Under the pieces are notes generated by a model. That model was not told the DNA's origin and made no database searches. It was given only the letters and a program-made list of their open reading frames with translations. This document shows, piece by piece, positions 42,678 through 55,263 of a DNA stretch of 64,000 nt (positions are counted from its first letter, which is position 1; the number at the start of each line of letters is the position of its first letter). The stretch spans positions 19,473,363-19,537,362 of the forward strand of contig NC_045130.1 in NCBI RefSeq assembly GCF_007655135.1. Direction: 5' to 3'. The stretch comes from Punica granatum. Taxonomy: Eukaryota; Streptophyta; Magnoliopsida; Myrtales; Lythraceae. Made by a program: the position numbers and the translations under genes.

Positions 42678-45600
42678 TTAGTATGCAAAGGCTGCGGCCA
42701 ACCTTGTGGACACGCGCATGAGCAGAGTGTATGCGTCCAATGCCCACATTAATGGGCGAGGTGGAGGATGAGATCGACAGTAGAAGTAAAGGAAATGGTC
42801 TTCGAGTATGGCGATCCTGCAGGGGGGCCTTATTGGTGCAGGATTCTCGGGAACATGATTTCCAGTTTCCTGAAGCTGGCAAAGCTCCTCCATATGTATC
42901 GCGTCATCCTTGGCCTCTTCGGGGTGTCTCCTCGACCATTGCCTATAGCTTGGCGAGTCTTGCCGCAGTTCCTGCAGCCTTCTCAACGAGATGGGAAACT
43001 CCTCGAGCAGATAATCACGGAGAAAGGTTATGGGCATCCGGAGACCCTCCTCTGGCAGCACCATGGGAGTCGTGCTCGATTCACAGCATGGGGAGCTGAG
43101 AAACCTGACCCTTTGAAGGAACTCGCCGGACACAGGAACTCTGAAGATAAAAGGAGAGTTGTGGAGCATCAGCTCTCGCAAGTTCTTCAGCCGGCTTAGT
43201 TCTTTGGGCAATTTAAGGGCAAGGTTATCCTCGATGTTTAAGGAGACCAGCATCGAGAGATGCCCGATCGAAGAGCCGATCTCTGTCAGACTCATACAAT
43301 CTACGAGAATCAATCTCTCTAGTCTCGGGAAGATCGAAAGGTCGGGAGTCTTGCTCAGACCGGAGCATTTCGACAGGTTTAGGACCTTCAGAGAATGTGC
43401 AGCTCCCTGCCATGGCAGAAGATTACAGAAAGAAAGTTGAACGGAAAATTCTACAATATATGGAATTAATTAAACGGAATTAATTAAACGAAGATGAGCT
43501 GCGTAAATAATAGAGTTAATAATAAACCTTGAAATGCTTCCATCCAACCCAACCACTCTTAATATCTGAACCTGAAAGATCGAGAATGACTAAATTCTTT
43601 GGGTTAAGGTGGGTAACGGTGAACTTTGGGGGTGCCTCCGCCCAGCGAAGATATCTTAATTCGACAAGGCAATCATTGAAATCTCCTGAAATATTCACCC
43701 CTTTCATGTGGAGGTACCGTAGATTCGGATGTTGCTTCAAGTCTGAGTTCGTCACGGTTAAGATCTGCAGCGGCTCCAGAGTGATTCTGAGATGTTCTTC
43801 GTCCTGCAATTTGCCATTATAATTAACGGTAAGATATAAACTTCAAATTCTAATTGCAATATGTATATTGAATTAGAAATTCTAGAGACTAAGATAATTA
43901 ACTAAGATGATTTGCTGAGCAGAACATTATAATAATAACATAATTTTTGATGCGTCTAATTCTAAGGTTAAGGTAAATAAAGTCATTATTTTTCATTTTC
44001 TGAAAAACTATTATTTTAATTTAAAAATAAGACTCAAAACCTAGTACAATGAAAGATAAATCCTAAATAACTAATAAAGGGGCATGGATAATCATACTAG
44101 CTACCGAACCTGCAACCTCTAGGTCAACAGGCGATGACGTGCGCCATTGCGCAGTACTATTTAATCTTCCAGTTAAGTAAATTCATACCTTGTGGTTTTT
44201 TTTCTCCCTCGTTACTTCTGGAATGTAAAAATGAAAAATGGAAAGGAAAATTCGCGGTATCGAATGCTAGAAGTTCATACCATTTCCCACTCGAGCACCC
44301 CGCTTGGTTTCCTATGTTTCCACAACCTAATACTTCTTTCAGGCTGTGAGTCGTTTTCCCGTTTAACGATCGCTCTGCCCATGTCCCTGAGCTGTTGGTG
44401 CATCCAAATCCTGTCATCATCCTCGAATATGTTAACTAAAGACTTTCGTTGAAGCACCGGGACCTGGAGAGCCGGGTTAAGTTTCAAGTCATTCCACAAG
44501 CAGAATGCGACGTCTTTGTCTTCGCCAATGAAAAAACACGCAATATCAAGAAATATTTGCTTCTGATCTGGCGTCAGTGCATCGTAACTTATCATCAGTT
44601 TCATCACGACTTCATTCTCGGGCATTTTCCTTAATGCTTCCAACTTTGATTTCCAGATATCTTCCTCTTCTTCAGACAGGAATGAAGCGATCGTGACAAT
44701 AGCTAGAGGAAGCCCACCGGTTGTCTTCACAATCTCTTTGGACAGATCGACAAACGGAGCTCGGGGATAATCTAAACCAAAGGCATGCTTGCTGAAAAGT
44801 CGAAGGCCTAGATCACCTGGCATCCCTACGACTTTGTGATAATATACTTTACGCCCCTTAAGGATGTCCGGATCTCTGGTAGTGACAATGATTCTGCTGC
44901 CCGGTCCAAAGTACTCCGACTTTCCCCCGAGGTACTCGAGCTGAGATTTATTGCTAATATCGTCAAGGAGAATAAGAACTTTGTCATTGCGAAAATTCCC
45001 TTGTATGAAATTAATCCCTTCATCCTCATTTATGAGATTTACACGCTCTTTTTTAAGCTGTAAAATGAGTTGCATTTGCAGGGACGGCAAACCCATACGT
45101 TCTGTCTTTTCTCGAACATCCCCGAGGAAAGCACATGCTTCAAATCTGTCACAGAGCTGGTTGTAGACGATCTTTGCAAGAGTTGTCTTCCCGATGCCAC
45201 CCAGACCGAAAAGCGCGACCATCCCTGTATCTTCGGAGTCCGAATCACAATCTAGTAAACTAAGCACGTTCTGCACATCATCTTCAACTTGAATGAGAAC
45301 ATCAGGTACATGTAGATATGCTTTCTTAAGCTCTCTCTTTACGTCAAAGACGACCTTGCGTACAAGCGCTGCTTCGTTTCTGCAAAACACAGAAATATAT
45401 ATATACATTAACGAGTTTTTCATGAAGTAACGATAAAATCCTCATTATTATCAAGTAAAATTAAAAATTTTATTATGAAGCGCCCGATCAACTTCCCAAA
45501 GATCAAATATATGAGGCCATCAAATACACCTATTTTAGTTAAAATAAGAATATTATTTCACTTCTGACTACTTTAACAATTTAGGTATTCATCTATAATA

Positions 45601-48600
45601 AAATTTAATACACATAATTTACAAGTAAAGAAATTTTCAGGAGTTGTATTTGTACTTAATTGTTGTGTATTACGATTTATCCTATAATAATTTAAGATTA
45701 TTTTAGGTGGTATTTGATAAATTAAGTGCTTAAAAATTAAGCACTTAGATAGTTAAAGAAAGAAATGTATAGGAAGAGAGTAAAAATTATAAGGGTGAGG
45801 AAATGTTTTGTAAGGGATAGAGAATACCAATAAGTGAAAAATGATTTATTTCATTACGTCAAATTTTTTTGTTTACTCATTATGTGGATTTTGGCTCAAT
45901 CATTAAGTAGGTAAGATCATTATCTTTCATCTTTCTCTTTCTCCCCTATTCATTTTCCCATATAACTAACTTGTAACTAACTTTTAAGCACTTATTTAAT
46001 TAGGTTGTAAACAAACATAATCTTAGTATATAAAATAAACTGTAATATGATATTGAACTATAATCTTAAGAGCGATTTAGGAAATCTATTCACTTTTAGA
46101 AATTAATTTATACATAAAAAATTATAATAGGAATTATTCTTTTTTCTTTTAAATTGCCCATTGAATTATTCGTTGAAAAAAGTTAATTGCATGCTTAAGT
46201 GTTTAATGAAGACTAGATAATTACTTTTAGTTTTTTTGGGTTACAAATAAGGCCTGGCTCAATCATTAAGTAAGTAAGACCATTATCTTTCATCTTTCTC
46301 TCTCTCATATTCATTTTTTCCTGTAACTAACTTGTAACTAATTTTTAAGTATTTATTTAATTAAGTTGTAAACAAATACAATCTTATTATATAAAATAAA
46401 GTGGAAGATGATATTGAACTATAATCTTAAGAGAGATATAGGAAATCTATTCACTTTTAGAAATTAATTTATATATAAAAAATTATAATAGGAATTACTC
46501 TTTTTTTTCCTTTTAATTTGCCAATTGAATTATTCGTTGAAAAAAGTTAATTGCATGCTTAAGTGTTTAATGAAGACTAGATAATTACTTTTAGTGTTTT
46601 TGGGTTACAAATGAGGACCAAAGCCTAGTGTAATAAAAGAAAAATTCACAATAATTAATAAAGGGGTATGTGTGGTCTCACAATGTATCGAACATGTGAC
46701 CTCCAGGTCAATAGGTGAGGGCGTGCGCCACTATACTACACCATCTTTTGATAATTACTTTTAGTTTTGTACTGGAAAAGATATTTTGGGATCACAGATC
46801 TTTATCTATACAGTTGCAAAAGCTAAAACTGTATGATGCATAATCTTTTATCATAAACTAATTAATACCCACGATGGGGCAGGAAATTTTGTCACTTTTT
46901 ATATGACCACAATTAAATAATACACGCATACGAGGTACAAATGGATATAGATATGAAATTTTTTTATATAAAGTAAACATGACAAATACTATTAATTAGA
47001 AAGAAGGAAATATTATGAGCACAAATATAAGTCATATAGAAATGCGAATAATATATATAGAGCTAATAATCCAGTAAAATGAACTTAATAGAGCTGGTTT
47101 GACCGGGCATATGATCTGCCCCATGGGCTTGAAGAGAATTCAAGTAAGTTTATTTGGATTAATCAAACGAAATCCAAATATCATCCTTATAAAAAAAATC
47201 TTGTAATATACATTACTAGAACGAAAGATGGGAGATATCATTTATGAGTTAGGGTGTAATAAAAATTATAGTGAGTAAAAAGGTAATAAAAATGAATTTT
47301 CGTGTCATATTTATTAGGTATTTGACATATTGAATTTAAAAAATGTCATATATCTTAGGAAGTCCTTTCAAATTATTAAAAAATTTTAATTTTTAAAAAT
47401 AATTCATTATATATTTTATATATAAAATAATATAGATAATCAAAATATGTTGAATACAACACAAACAAAATATAGTAAAATTTATTACTGAAACGGAAAG
47501 GTTAATTCAAGGTGATGTTGACAGTTTCGTGATTTGACTACTAGGTACCTCCCGCTCCCTGACTTTATATAATTTAATTGATTAAAAGGAGATTGCAGTG
47601 CAATTCATTGAAAACTAAGTACAAGGCCCAGCATTGCGTGGGTTCAAGAAAATATTTAATTGCTGTAATTTTTAATTATTTTTAGGTACTTTTAGTATTT
47701 TCGCGAATCAAGAAATCACACATTTGAAAACTTGTAACATTTATTTGCTGTTTATAACACAATATTAATTATCATAATTTTGTTAAGAACAAAATAATTA
47801 AAATTAATAAAATTTAAACTGAGGATTATCAAAATAGAGCTCACCCTATTGCACGATGTCATTTTATAATTTTATATGCATTTAAAATAGATAATAAGAG
47901 TAAGAAATATAGAAAAAAAATGTGATTGCAGTAATTGAATCATATAAAAATTAATATTGTAAAATACATAGTATTGTTTTTAATGAAAGAGAAAATTTAT
48001 TATTTTCTCAAAGGGGATCCTTTCGGAAAAGAAAAAGAAGATTTATGAGTTAATATATATATTGGGTATCACCACTTATCAGCTTGAGCTCTTAAGTGAA
48101 AATGAGCTCAGGTCCGTGTAAGCGCAATAAAAATTCAATATTACCAACTTATTCCAACCTAGAATAATAAATGATTTTTTTTATGCTGACATGTGCATGT
48201 TCGAGTTTCGCCCGATTAATCTAATAGGCCTCCCTGAACCGGTAGCAGCATACGGGGTGGATAATCACTCCAAAGACCCTCCAGTGGCCCCAATGAGTTT
48301 TGAACTTAGGATCGGATGGATACATGAGCTCTTCCTTAACCTCTTGGCCAAACCCATTGGAGTTAAAAAATGATTAATTTGTTATTGATCATATAGAAAT
48401 GTATCATCTCAAATTAATAAATATTTCCATCAAGATTTTTAAATTTTCAAAAATTTAATTGCAAAATAAAAAAGGCAAATGTCAGGGGAGTCATCAAAAA
48501 AAGAAAAAAGTAATGAGAGGGTCAAGATCCTCATTTATGTATATGTTTGAAACGATGGAACGTATGGGTTAGCAATCTATATTAATTTTTATATATTGAT

Positions 48601-49756
48601 ACATTTGGAAAAGCATATAAACTAGCCTCCATTTCTCAAATATTAAGCTAAATATGTTTTATATTTTATAAATCAATAGAAAAACTTTTTCTTTTAACAT
48701 ATTGGAGGTGGATAATATATAAAATAGAGATGCGTCTTCTATTCATCTCTCAAAGTAAAGATTTAGAAGGAGTAACGTCTATATATATAGAGACTTATAT
48801 CTTGTTTGTATATGAATGTAAAAAAAAAAAATTGATGTGAATCCCGGTATCCGGAAGTTTAATAGGGCTCCGACTAATTCAGTCGAGCCGGGTCGACCCA
48901 ATAAGAGGTAAAGCTCTCCCAACATTGATTTCATGCATTCATAAGAATTCAAACGCGAACTCGAGACCTCAACTCAAACGGAATAAGAACCGAACTGCTT
49001 GAATCAATATACGTTGGTTTAAAAGTAAAAATTTAGGAATGAAATATAGCTTGTACCTAATTTTCTATCTTTATTTGGCCCAAAAAAAATGGTTATGTCT
49101 CTATATGTCATTTACGTTGCAAGTTTACGTCTTTTAATATATATTTAATAATGATCTTACTTGATCATGCATGTCGAGAATTTTCATGCTGTCATGCATG
49201 TAAGGCAGTTAATAATATTATGTATATCGATCAATCGAATGAACAAGTGTATGACAATGGATTAATGAATAATTAACTAACGCAGGTGCAGTACTTACCC
49301 ATTGGCAATAGTATTTGATTCATAGCCGCCTAGCAAAGCACAGGATTCAAGGGCATCTCTCCATTTTCGGATCGTCTCAGGATCGACCTTATCTGCATGC
49401 TTCTTGAAAGCTTCTTCAAAACTTTCAGTCTGTTTTTTAACTTGAGCAGGTGGAATCTTGTAGAAGATGGGAAGTATGATCTGGGACCTCGATTTTGCAC
49501 AGTCCACCATCTCGGCCGCCTCGTCGAGGCACCATGTGCTCCACGCATAGTTTTTGGAGAAGATGGGTATGGAGATCTTTGAGCCACGAATTGCCTCTCG
49601 AATTTCTGGCCAAATCTCCCTTCCTTTGCGAATCTCCTCGTCATCTCGGAAGGTGTCGATCCCGATATTAGTCAGCCGGTCATACAAATAACTTGTGATA
49701 CTCGAACGAGTATCAGGGCCTCTGAAGCTAATGAAAACTTCGTAGCCCATTCCCAC
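42678..49756 (-). CDS. TIR-NB-ARC-LRR immune receptor with shortened LRR region
   Basis: Intracellular immune receptor of the TNL class. Four exons: 49756-49299, 45379-44281, 43803-43528 and 43406-42678, all GT-AG and in frame, total 853 residues. The TIR domain (about 5-150) starts YEVFISFRGPDTR and keeps the putative NADase glutamate in WCLDE (E79). The NB-ARC has a P-loop GLGGIGKTT (211-219), kinase-2 LILLDD (288-293), GSRIIVTTRD (near 313) and GLPL (375-378). The usual MHD triad reads MHQ (479-481). About four to six LRR-like repeats follow (for example LKVLNLSKCSGL and LVSLNIEDN). The last ~110 residues, from about FLRDYLLEEFP, show no LRR pattern. Family members usually exceed 1000 residues. 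Intron 1 is 3.9 kb and rich in repeats. It may be a functional short TNL or an early pseudogene. Confidence 0.85.
44034..44162 (-). repeat. SINE-like repeat, family A, in TNL intron 2
   Basis: Contains CTAATAAAGGGGCATGGATA, then AACCTGCAACCTCTAGGTCA and GTGCGCCATTGCGCAG, matching the other family A copies in minus orientation. It sits between exons 2 and 3 of the TNL gene. Confidence 0.65.
45893..46615. repeat. Tandem duplication of about 360 bp in TNL intron 1
   Basis: Two units begin GGCTCAATCATTAAGTA at 45893 and 46256, a period of about 363 bp. They stay alignable through TTAATTGCATGCTTAAGTGT and TTTTGGGTTACAAAT. Scattered substitutions and small indels show the duplication is not very recent. 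Confidence 0.85.
46619..46751 (-). repeat. SINE-like repeat, family A, in TNL intron 1
   Basis: Contains TTAATAAAGGGGTATGTGTG and GACCTCCAGGTCAATAGGTG, and ends with the inverted head ACTACACCATCTTTTGAT. It is the best preserved family A copy in the window. Confidence 0.65.
48197..48370 (-). repeat. SINE-like repeat, family B
   Basis: The minus strand begins with a tRNA-like TTTGGCCAAGAGGTTAAGGA A-box region and has a B-box-like GTTCAAAACTC. Related copies lie at 51533-51702 and 63067-63240 in the same orientation. Confidence 0.6.
48834..49017 (-). repeat. SINE-like repeat, family C, in TNL intron 1
   Basis: The unit contains CCGACTAATTCAGTCGAGCC and GGTAAAGCTCTCCCAACA. The minus strand carries GAGGTCTCGAGTTCGCG, a B-box-like block. 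Related sequences are at 50189-50287, 50661-50752 and 60251-60412. Confidence 0.55.
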
Positions 49757-52700
49757 TAATGATTTGTTACAAAGGTATAATTTTGATCTCGTCCACTCGT
49801 TTATTTATTTATTTTTTCTTGGGGACTATTTTATTGTTGATAAAATAGTACTATACATTACCGTGCTTTTATATCATTAATTCCTCAAAAGAGAATGACT
49901 TCCGCTTCGGGCAAAAGGATGCCAAAATAATGGTCCTTTCCGGGGGATAGCTTCCCGCGAAAATCTCGAATATTCGTCCCGAGGTGATGTCATCTCAGTT
50001 AAATTTACTCTCTTTCTTTTCAAACGTGCTAAAAATTCATTGATTAATCACGCTTCAGAATAATATATTGAAAAAAAAAATCAATAAGTTTCATATAATT
50101 AGCTAGCAACATGACTGGTGGAATTTCTTATTTTTGAGAGATGGGACAATAAAATTATTGCAATTTAAAATATCCCATCTTTGAGTCTCAACTAATTTAG
50201 ATTTGAGTTAGGTCGATTCGCCAAGAGATAAATATTTGCTAATCACCGATCATTTCTATTCACAAGACTGGAGATTGAGGCCCCACTAAAAAAAATGATA
50301 TTGAACCTCTTGAATTTATCCACTTAAGGATGTAAGTCAATTCCAATCCAGTTAAGAATCAAATTCAACTCAAAAGAATACTTCTTTTTTTTCATACGTA
50401 CATTGAAGGATGGAATTCGATTCTCCCTCTCAGTTTGGCTCTGTTGATTGGCTTCTTACTGATCAAAGAAAGAAAAGGCGAGGAATTATGCAAAACCCAA
50501 TTTTGTTTCTTTCGACTAAGGGAAAAGCTTCATTCGTGCGTTTCACGTTGTGAATAATTCTTTTCTTTCTCCCTTTGTTTACAAGGAGATCTCTATAAAA
50601 TAAGACATTGAAAAATTCCATCAATGATAATGAAATCTAAGATCTGTTAAATTTTTTTTCGGTGCACACTCTAGTATTCGAAAGTGTAATAAACTCGAAC
50701 TAGTCTAGTCGAGCCTCACTAATGGCCAAAGTTTTTCCAGTATGGATTTTCTCTATTTATAATATTCAAACTTGAGCAAGCCTCTGGTGCCACCGCCGAG
50801 GCGGGCAAAACAACACCCCCTCCCCCCCCCCCCAAAACAAAACAACAAAAACCCAACAATCTTCTTCTTCGCAGCAGAACTGCTACCCTTTTTTAATTTC
50901 AACTTTATTTTATAAAAGACTTATTTTGCAATAAATATCTATTAAAAAATTTATATTACAAGAAATTTATTTAAAATATTTATTTTTAGCAAATTTTTAT
51001 TGTTGAAATTTTTTTACAATATCTTAAAATTATTTATAATATTTATTTTACAATATTTTTATTAGTTGTAAATTGCTAACTAGTTTACTATTATTTTATT
51101 TTCATAATTAGGTATTCACAATTATTTCTGAAATTATTTTACTGTATTTCTAAAAATACTTTACTTTAAATTTTTTTTATAATTTCCCTAATTTTTTTAA
51201 CTTTTAAAATTTACAATTATTATTTCTATAATTATTTTTATCTACCATTATTTTATTAATTGCAATTACAATTGATTTATTCTTACAATTATTGTATTTC
51301 TGAAATGATAACTTGTAATAATTCAATTTATTAATATATAATTATCAAAGCTTAAATTGATATATTAATGTCACAATATCCCAAATCAATCTGAGTGGGG
51401 GTTGATGAGGCCGGTTGCAGCACCAGCTTATGACCTTGAGGAAAAATGACAAAGAAAGTTGATTGGCCAGCATTGATGCGATGATTGGTTTGGAAATAAT
51501 AACAACTATCGTAATTTTTTCTTTTTTGCTAACCCGAGGTATCAAGGCTTCGCCCGACTAATCCTCGAGGCTCCGTGAACTCCTGAAAGTGTACAGAACG
51601 GGTAATCACGCCAAATGCGCTTCGTTGGCCCCAGGGGATTTCGAACCTGGGATCCGGTGGATACTTAAACTCCTTCTTATCACTAGGCCAAACTTCTTGG
51701 ACTTAATAACTATTGCAATTAATTTATGAGAAACATTGCTTACCTCCAACTTGCTCACGATGGCCGTGGCACGCACACAATGGTCTAATTTATGTATCAA
51801 ATAATACACATGTTTAATTATGCAAATAAAAAATATAGTAGTGCAATATGGATGAAATAGTTGTGGTTGTATATAGTATATATATGTAAGCTCGAGCCAA
51901 TTATTATAAGCACTCGGGCCATTTAATAGAATATTATGAGTTTTGTTTTCCCCACCAAAATAAATCAAAACTTGTCATTACTAATAGTTTGATCAACTCC
52001 GGCCATGTATAAAGATGCAATATCTTATTATTAGGAGACGAATTTAAAAAAACCGTAATTTTATTTTATGTTCTTACTCATGCTTCAACAATAGGGACTA
52101 CAAAACAGGAGGAAACCATGTCGTTTAAGACGTGTTTGAGCTTTGAAACTAGCACCCTCCTTGCTTCATTGTTCTAGATCGAGGAGCGAATTTAATATCA
52201 GAAACGAAGTAAGAGAGGGGGAGGGAGAAATATCAGTTTGCCCATAAAATGCGAGCATGAAAAGAAGAGGAAGACAAGAGTCATTAATTATCATTGTTTC
52301 ACGAAAATGGGGAGTGTACCTCTTTGGGGTTTTATTTGGTTGCCGTGATCAAATTCCGTGATTATCCTTGATATAAATAAACCCATCATATGTGATTGAT
52401 GTCTCCAAGAACATTGATCGGAGCGAAATAAATAACTAGATTAAGCAATTTAGGAAAATGTCTAGCATAACTGATTCGTCCGGCCGAATCACATTAATCG
52501 TTTGGGCCGAGCTAATTAAAAAACAACTGATGCAGGTATATACATGACTCTATCAAGATATTTTAAGAAATATTTAAATACTAATATCCAATGTTAATGT
52601 TGTACAATAACTACCAAGCTCTCCCGACATTCGGTCCACAATGGTCAAATCATCGTTTATTGTATGAATCATGGTGCATATTGAACAATTTATATTTGAC

Positions 52701-53672
52701 ATTCAAGAGAACGAATGTTGTTCTTTGAATTGGTCTTATGCTTAGTTTGGAAGTGCTGTTGGTGAAATAGAAATGCTAAAATATAATTGTTAAAATATAA
52801 GTGATGATTTCATAATAAATAAAAGTGTTTGATAGGTAACAATTTGAAATTATTAAAATTAAAATTAATGATTAAAATAGAGAATAAGTAGAAACAATTT
52901 TTAAAAGCACATATTAACCTGCTAGAAAAAATCACATTTTCAACTGCCAAAATCAACCAAAACATTATTCTGAAATTATCCACTGACCATTGCTTTTGCA
53001 TACAAATCTATAGAAAAATATTTGTATAACTACCACCACACTTCCAAACGAAGCCTTAAAAAAATTTGAGGTGATGGTGTAGATGAGTAGTTGACGGTTG
53101 GACTATTTTGGAATAAGGGGTCCAATTGGTGCCCAAAATCTTTAGAGACTTAATGTTGGCCGACAAATTTTTCAGGGAGCAAAATTACAGTTAGTCCATA
53201 TTGAATGCTCAAATTATAACTGAAATTTTTTCTAAATTTTCTGAAATTTTTTACATTTAAGGAAGTAGCATACGAGTTGTGCAATAAAATATAAATTTCC
53301 ATCATATTACATATCATGTAGGCGTTTACATGTTATAATTAATCTTTTGTCAACTGAATTAATGAAAAATGACGAGGTGAAAATTAAAAACCACAATTGA
53401 GGAGTCTTGGGAGGATGAGGTATTGTTGAGTAAGACTTCAATGTTCAATAAGATATAAAGGTGCCCCTCATAATGAGAGCATTTAGGTACACCTTCATTA
53501 AGCAGGGGAAACTCATCATAGTTCTGGATTATTAATTTAGAGGCCTATATAATAACTGCTCACTCTTATATAACGCTAGCTATAGGTATTTGCAGAATCG
53601 AACCATGAGGAGCCATGGATTTGAAGATTTAGGGGATGGCGGACTATTTCACCATTATATATCATACCTATA
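49757..53672. other. Intergenic DNA upstream of the TNL gene
   Basis: Contains the TNL promoter region (nearest 49757) and two partial family C repeats (50189-50287 and 50661-50752). There is a C-rich run near 50815-50833 and a very AT-rich block at 50880-51350. A family B repeat lies at 51533-51702. No gene was recognised. Confidence 0.5.
51533..51702 (-). repeat. SINE-like repeat, family B
   Basis: Read on the minus strand it has TTTGGCCTAGTGATAAGAAG (A-box-like) and CCCAGGTTCGAAATCCCC, a near-perfect pol III B box. This is the clearest tRNA-like head of the family. Confidence 0.7.
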
Positions 53673-54543
53673 TCTATATACTATTATTATAAAAAAGAAA
53701 AGGAAAACCTTTGCCCAACTTTTAGTTTCCGATAATGCCCTCGTTTGATAATTTTTAAAATTTTAGGATCATTAGATTAGAGAAAAATTAGGAATAAATA
53801 TGTAAATTTAAACTCCTTTAACCATCCCCTCACTTCCACGATTCTCTCCCTACACTAAACTGTTCTCTCTTCTCCCAATTTCTCTCAAACTCAACTTACC
53901 GTGCTCTCCATCCCTACCATTAATTTTAAATTCAATTTTTGCATATGTTTTATAACTTACAAATTCTCAGTATAATATCTTTCGACAAATTCTCAATATG
54001 ATTAGCAAATCAATTTTAATAGCATTTTTTTTGGGTAAATCACATAATTTCAAGAACACTTTTAACGAATCAATAATTAAAAGTTTGTGAGAATACGACA
54101 TCTAGTATTACAAAAAGGAGAATGAAGTTAGTTAGTGTAATTTTCCTTCTCCCGATAATACCCATCACAAAATACCATCGTAAATTAACAGCCATTGAAT
54201 AGAAGGAAGTTGAGATTATATCAATAAATTCACACACTACCTGTAACTACCCTTATTCTCTCTTCTCTCCCATTTTTTTTCTCTCTTCTTGCACGCCTCA
54301 CTTCCATATATTATTTTCTATTTCTTTCTTAAGTTGATTTCTATAATTTTTAACCGAAGAAATTAGGTTGGTCTCTGTTTAAAAAGTGGCCAAAAAATAT
54401 TAAAAAACTACTATAGTATTAAAAAAAAGAAAGGATGTGGCACAAAGAGATTAAAATTACTTTAGAAATACATTTTTAGCGTGGGTATAATTTTCAAATA
54501 AGAATTCGATTTAGTTATGTGTGTAGCACGGGTCCTCTTCTAG
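53673..54543 (+). mobile_element. Helitron-like element
   Basis: Starts with TCTATATACTATTATTATAA after an A. Ends TGTGTAGCACGGGTCCTCTT followed by CTAG (54540-54543) and T. Insertion between A and T, a 5' TC and a 3' CTAG are Helitron hallmarks. The 3' hairpin is decayed (TATGTGTGTAGCACGGG). No Rep/helicase coding is present, so it would be non-autonomous. Confidence 0.6.
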
Positions 54544-54845
54544 TATTTTATATGAATATAGATGAGGGTAGTGCTACTCTTGAGAGTCCATGCCATGAGG
54601 GAGACGGCCACCTAGTGCGAATTGAACTTCCAATAATTTTGATCCTTGAACAGCGACACTATGCACGCATACATACATACATATGTATATATATATATAT
54701 ATATATGTATGTACACACTCATATATATAACCAGCTCTATGCCCACCTGCCAAAAAAAACTCTATATCTTGCGGCATCGTGGAGCCACATCCTCTTTCTT
54801 CATACGTCGTTACATCATGAAAATTGATAATATAAAATTTCTATT

Positions 54846-55263
54846 TGACGCAGCGCGGATCACGGTTTCTCGCGCCTAAATCTGAATTTTAGACTCGAAG
54901 GGAATAGAACACGGCTAAACCCTAGCAATATGATGAAAACAAAGAGTTATGACAAACTCAAAATAATATTCAACAAAAGGTGTTTTTCTGCCTCCTCTTA
55001 CAATGAGGTGAATAGCCTATATATAGAGGGAATACACATCCATTGATTCTAGAATAGGAAACTGACACCTATACTCCTCTAGATTACTTTCCTAAAATTG
55101 AACAAGAAAATAATCTGAAATAGAAAACTTCAGACTCCTGACTCAAGCTAATATATAAAACAATATCTAATTAAGAGAAATTGTACTATGGCAATATTCT
55201 TCTCTAGTAGCAGCCGAAGTCTTCTAAAATATGGGCTGTCACTTTAGGCGGGACTCCTCGTCA
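54846..55263 (-). repeat. 3' LTR of the gypsy element
   Basis: 418 bp, TGACGCAGCG at one end and CTCCTCGTCA at the other on the plus strand. Contains CCTATATATAGAGG, a TATA-like block that reads as a promoter on the minus strand. The pol stop codon lies inside its first 25 bases in element orientation. Confidence 0.95.

Noticed and set aside
42731..43199. Plus-strand open frames of 122-143 codons opposite the TNL LRR exon
   Set aside because: They are antisense to a coding exon, with no recognisable domain.
51533..51702. Functional tRNA gene
   Set aside because: A- and B-box-like blocks are present, but no cloverleaf could be drawn and related copies are dispersed. A SINE-type repeat is the better explanation.
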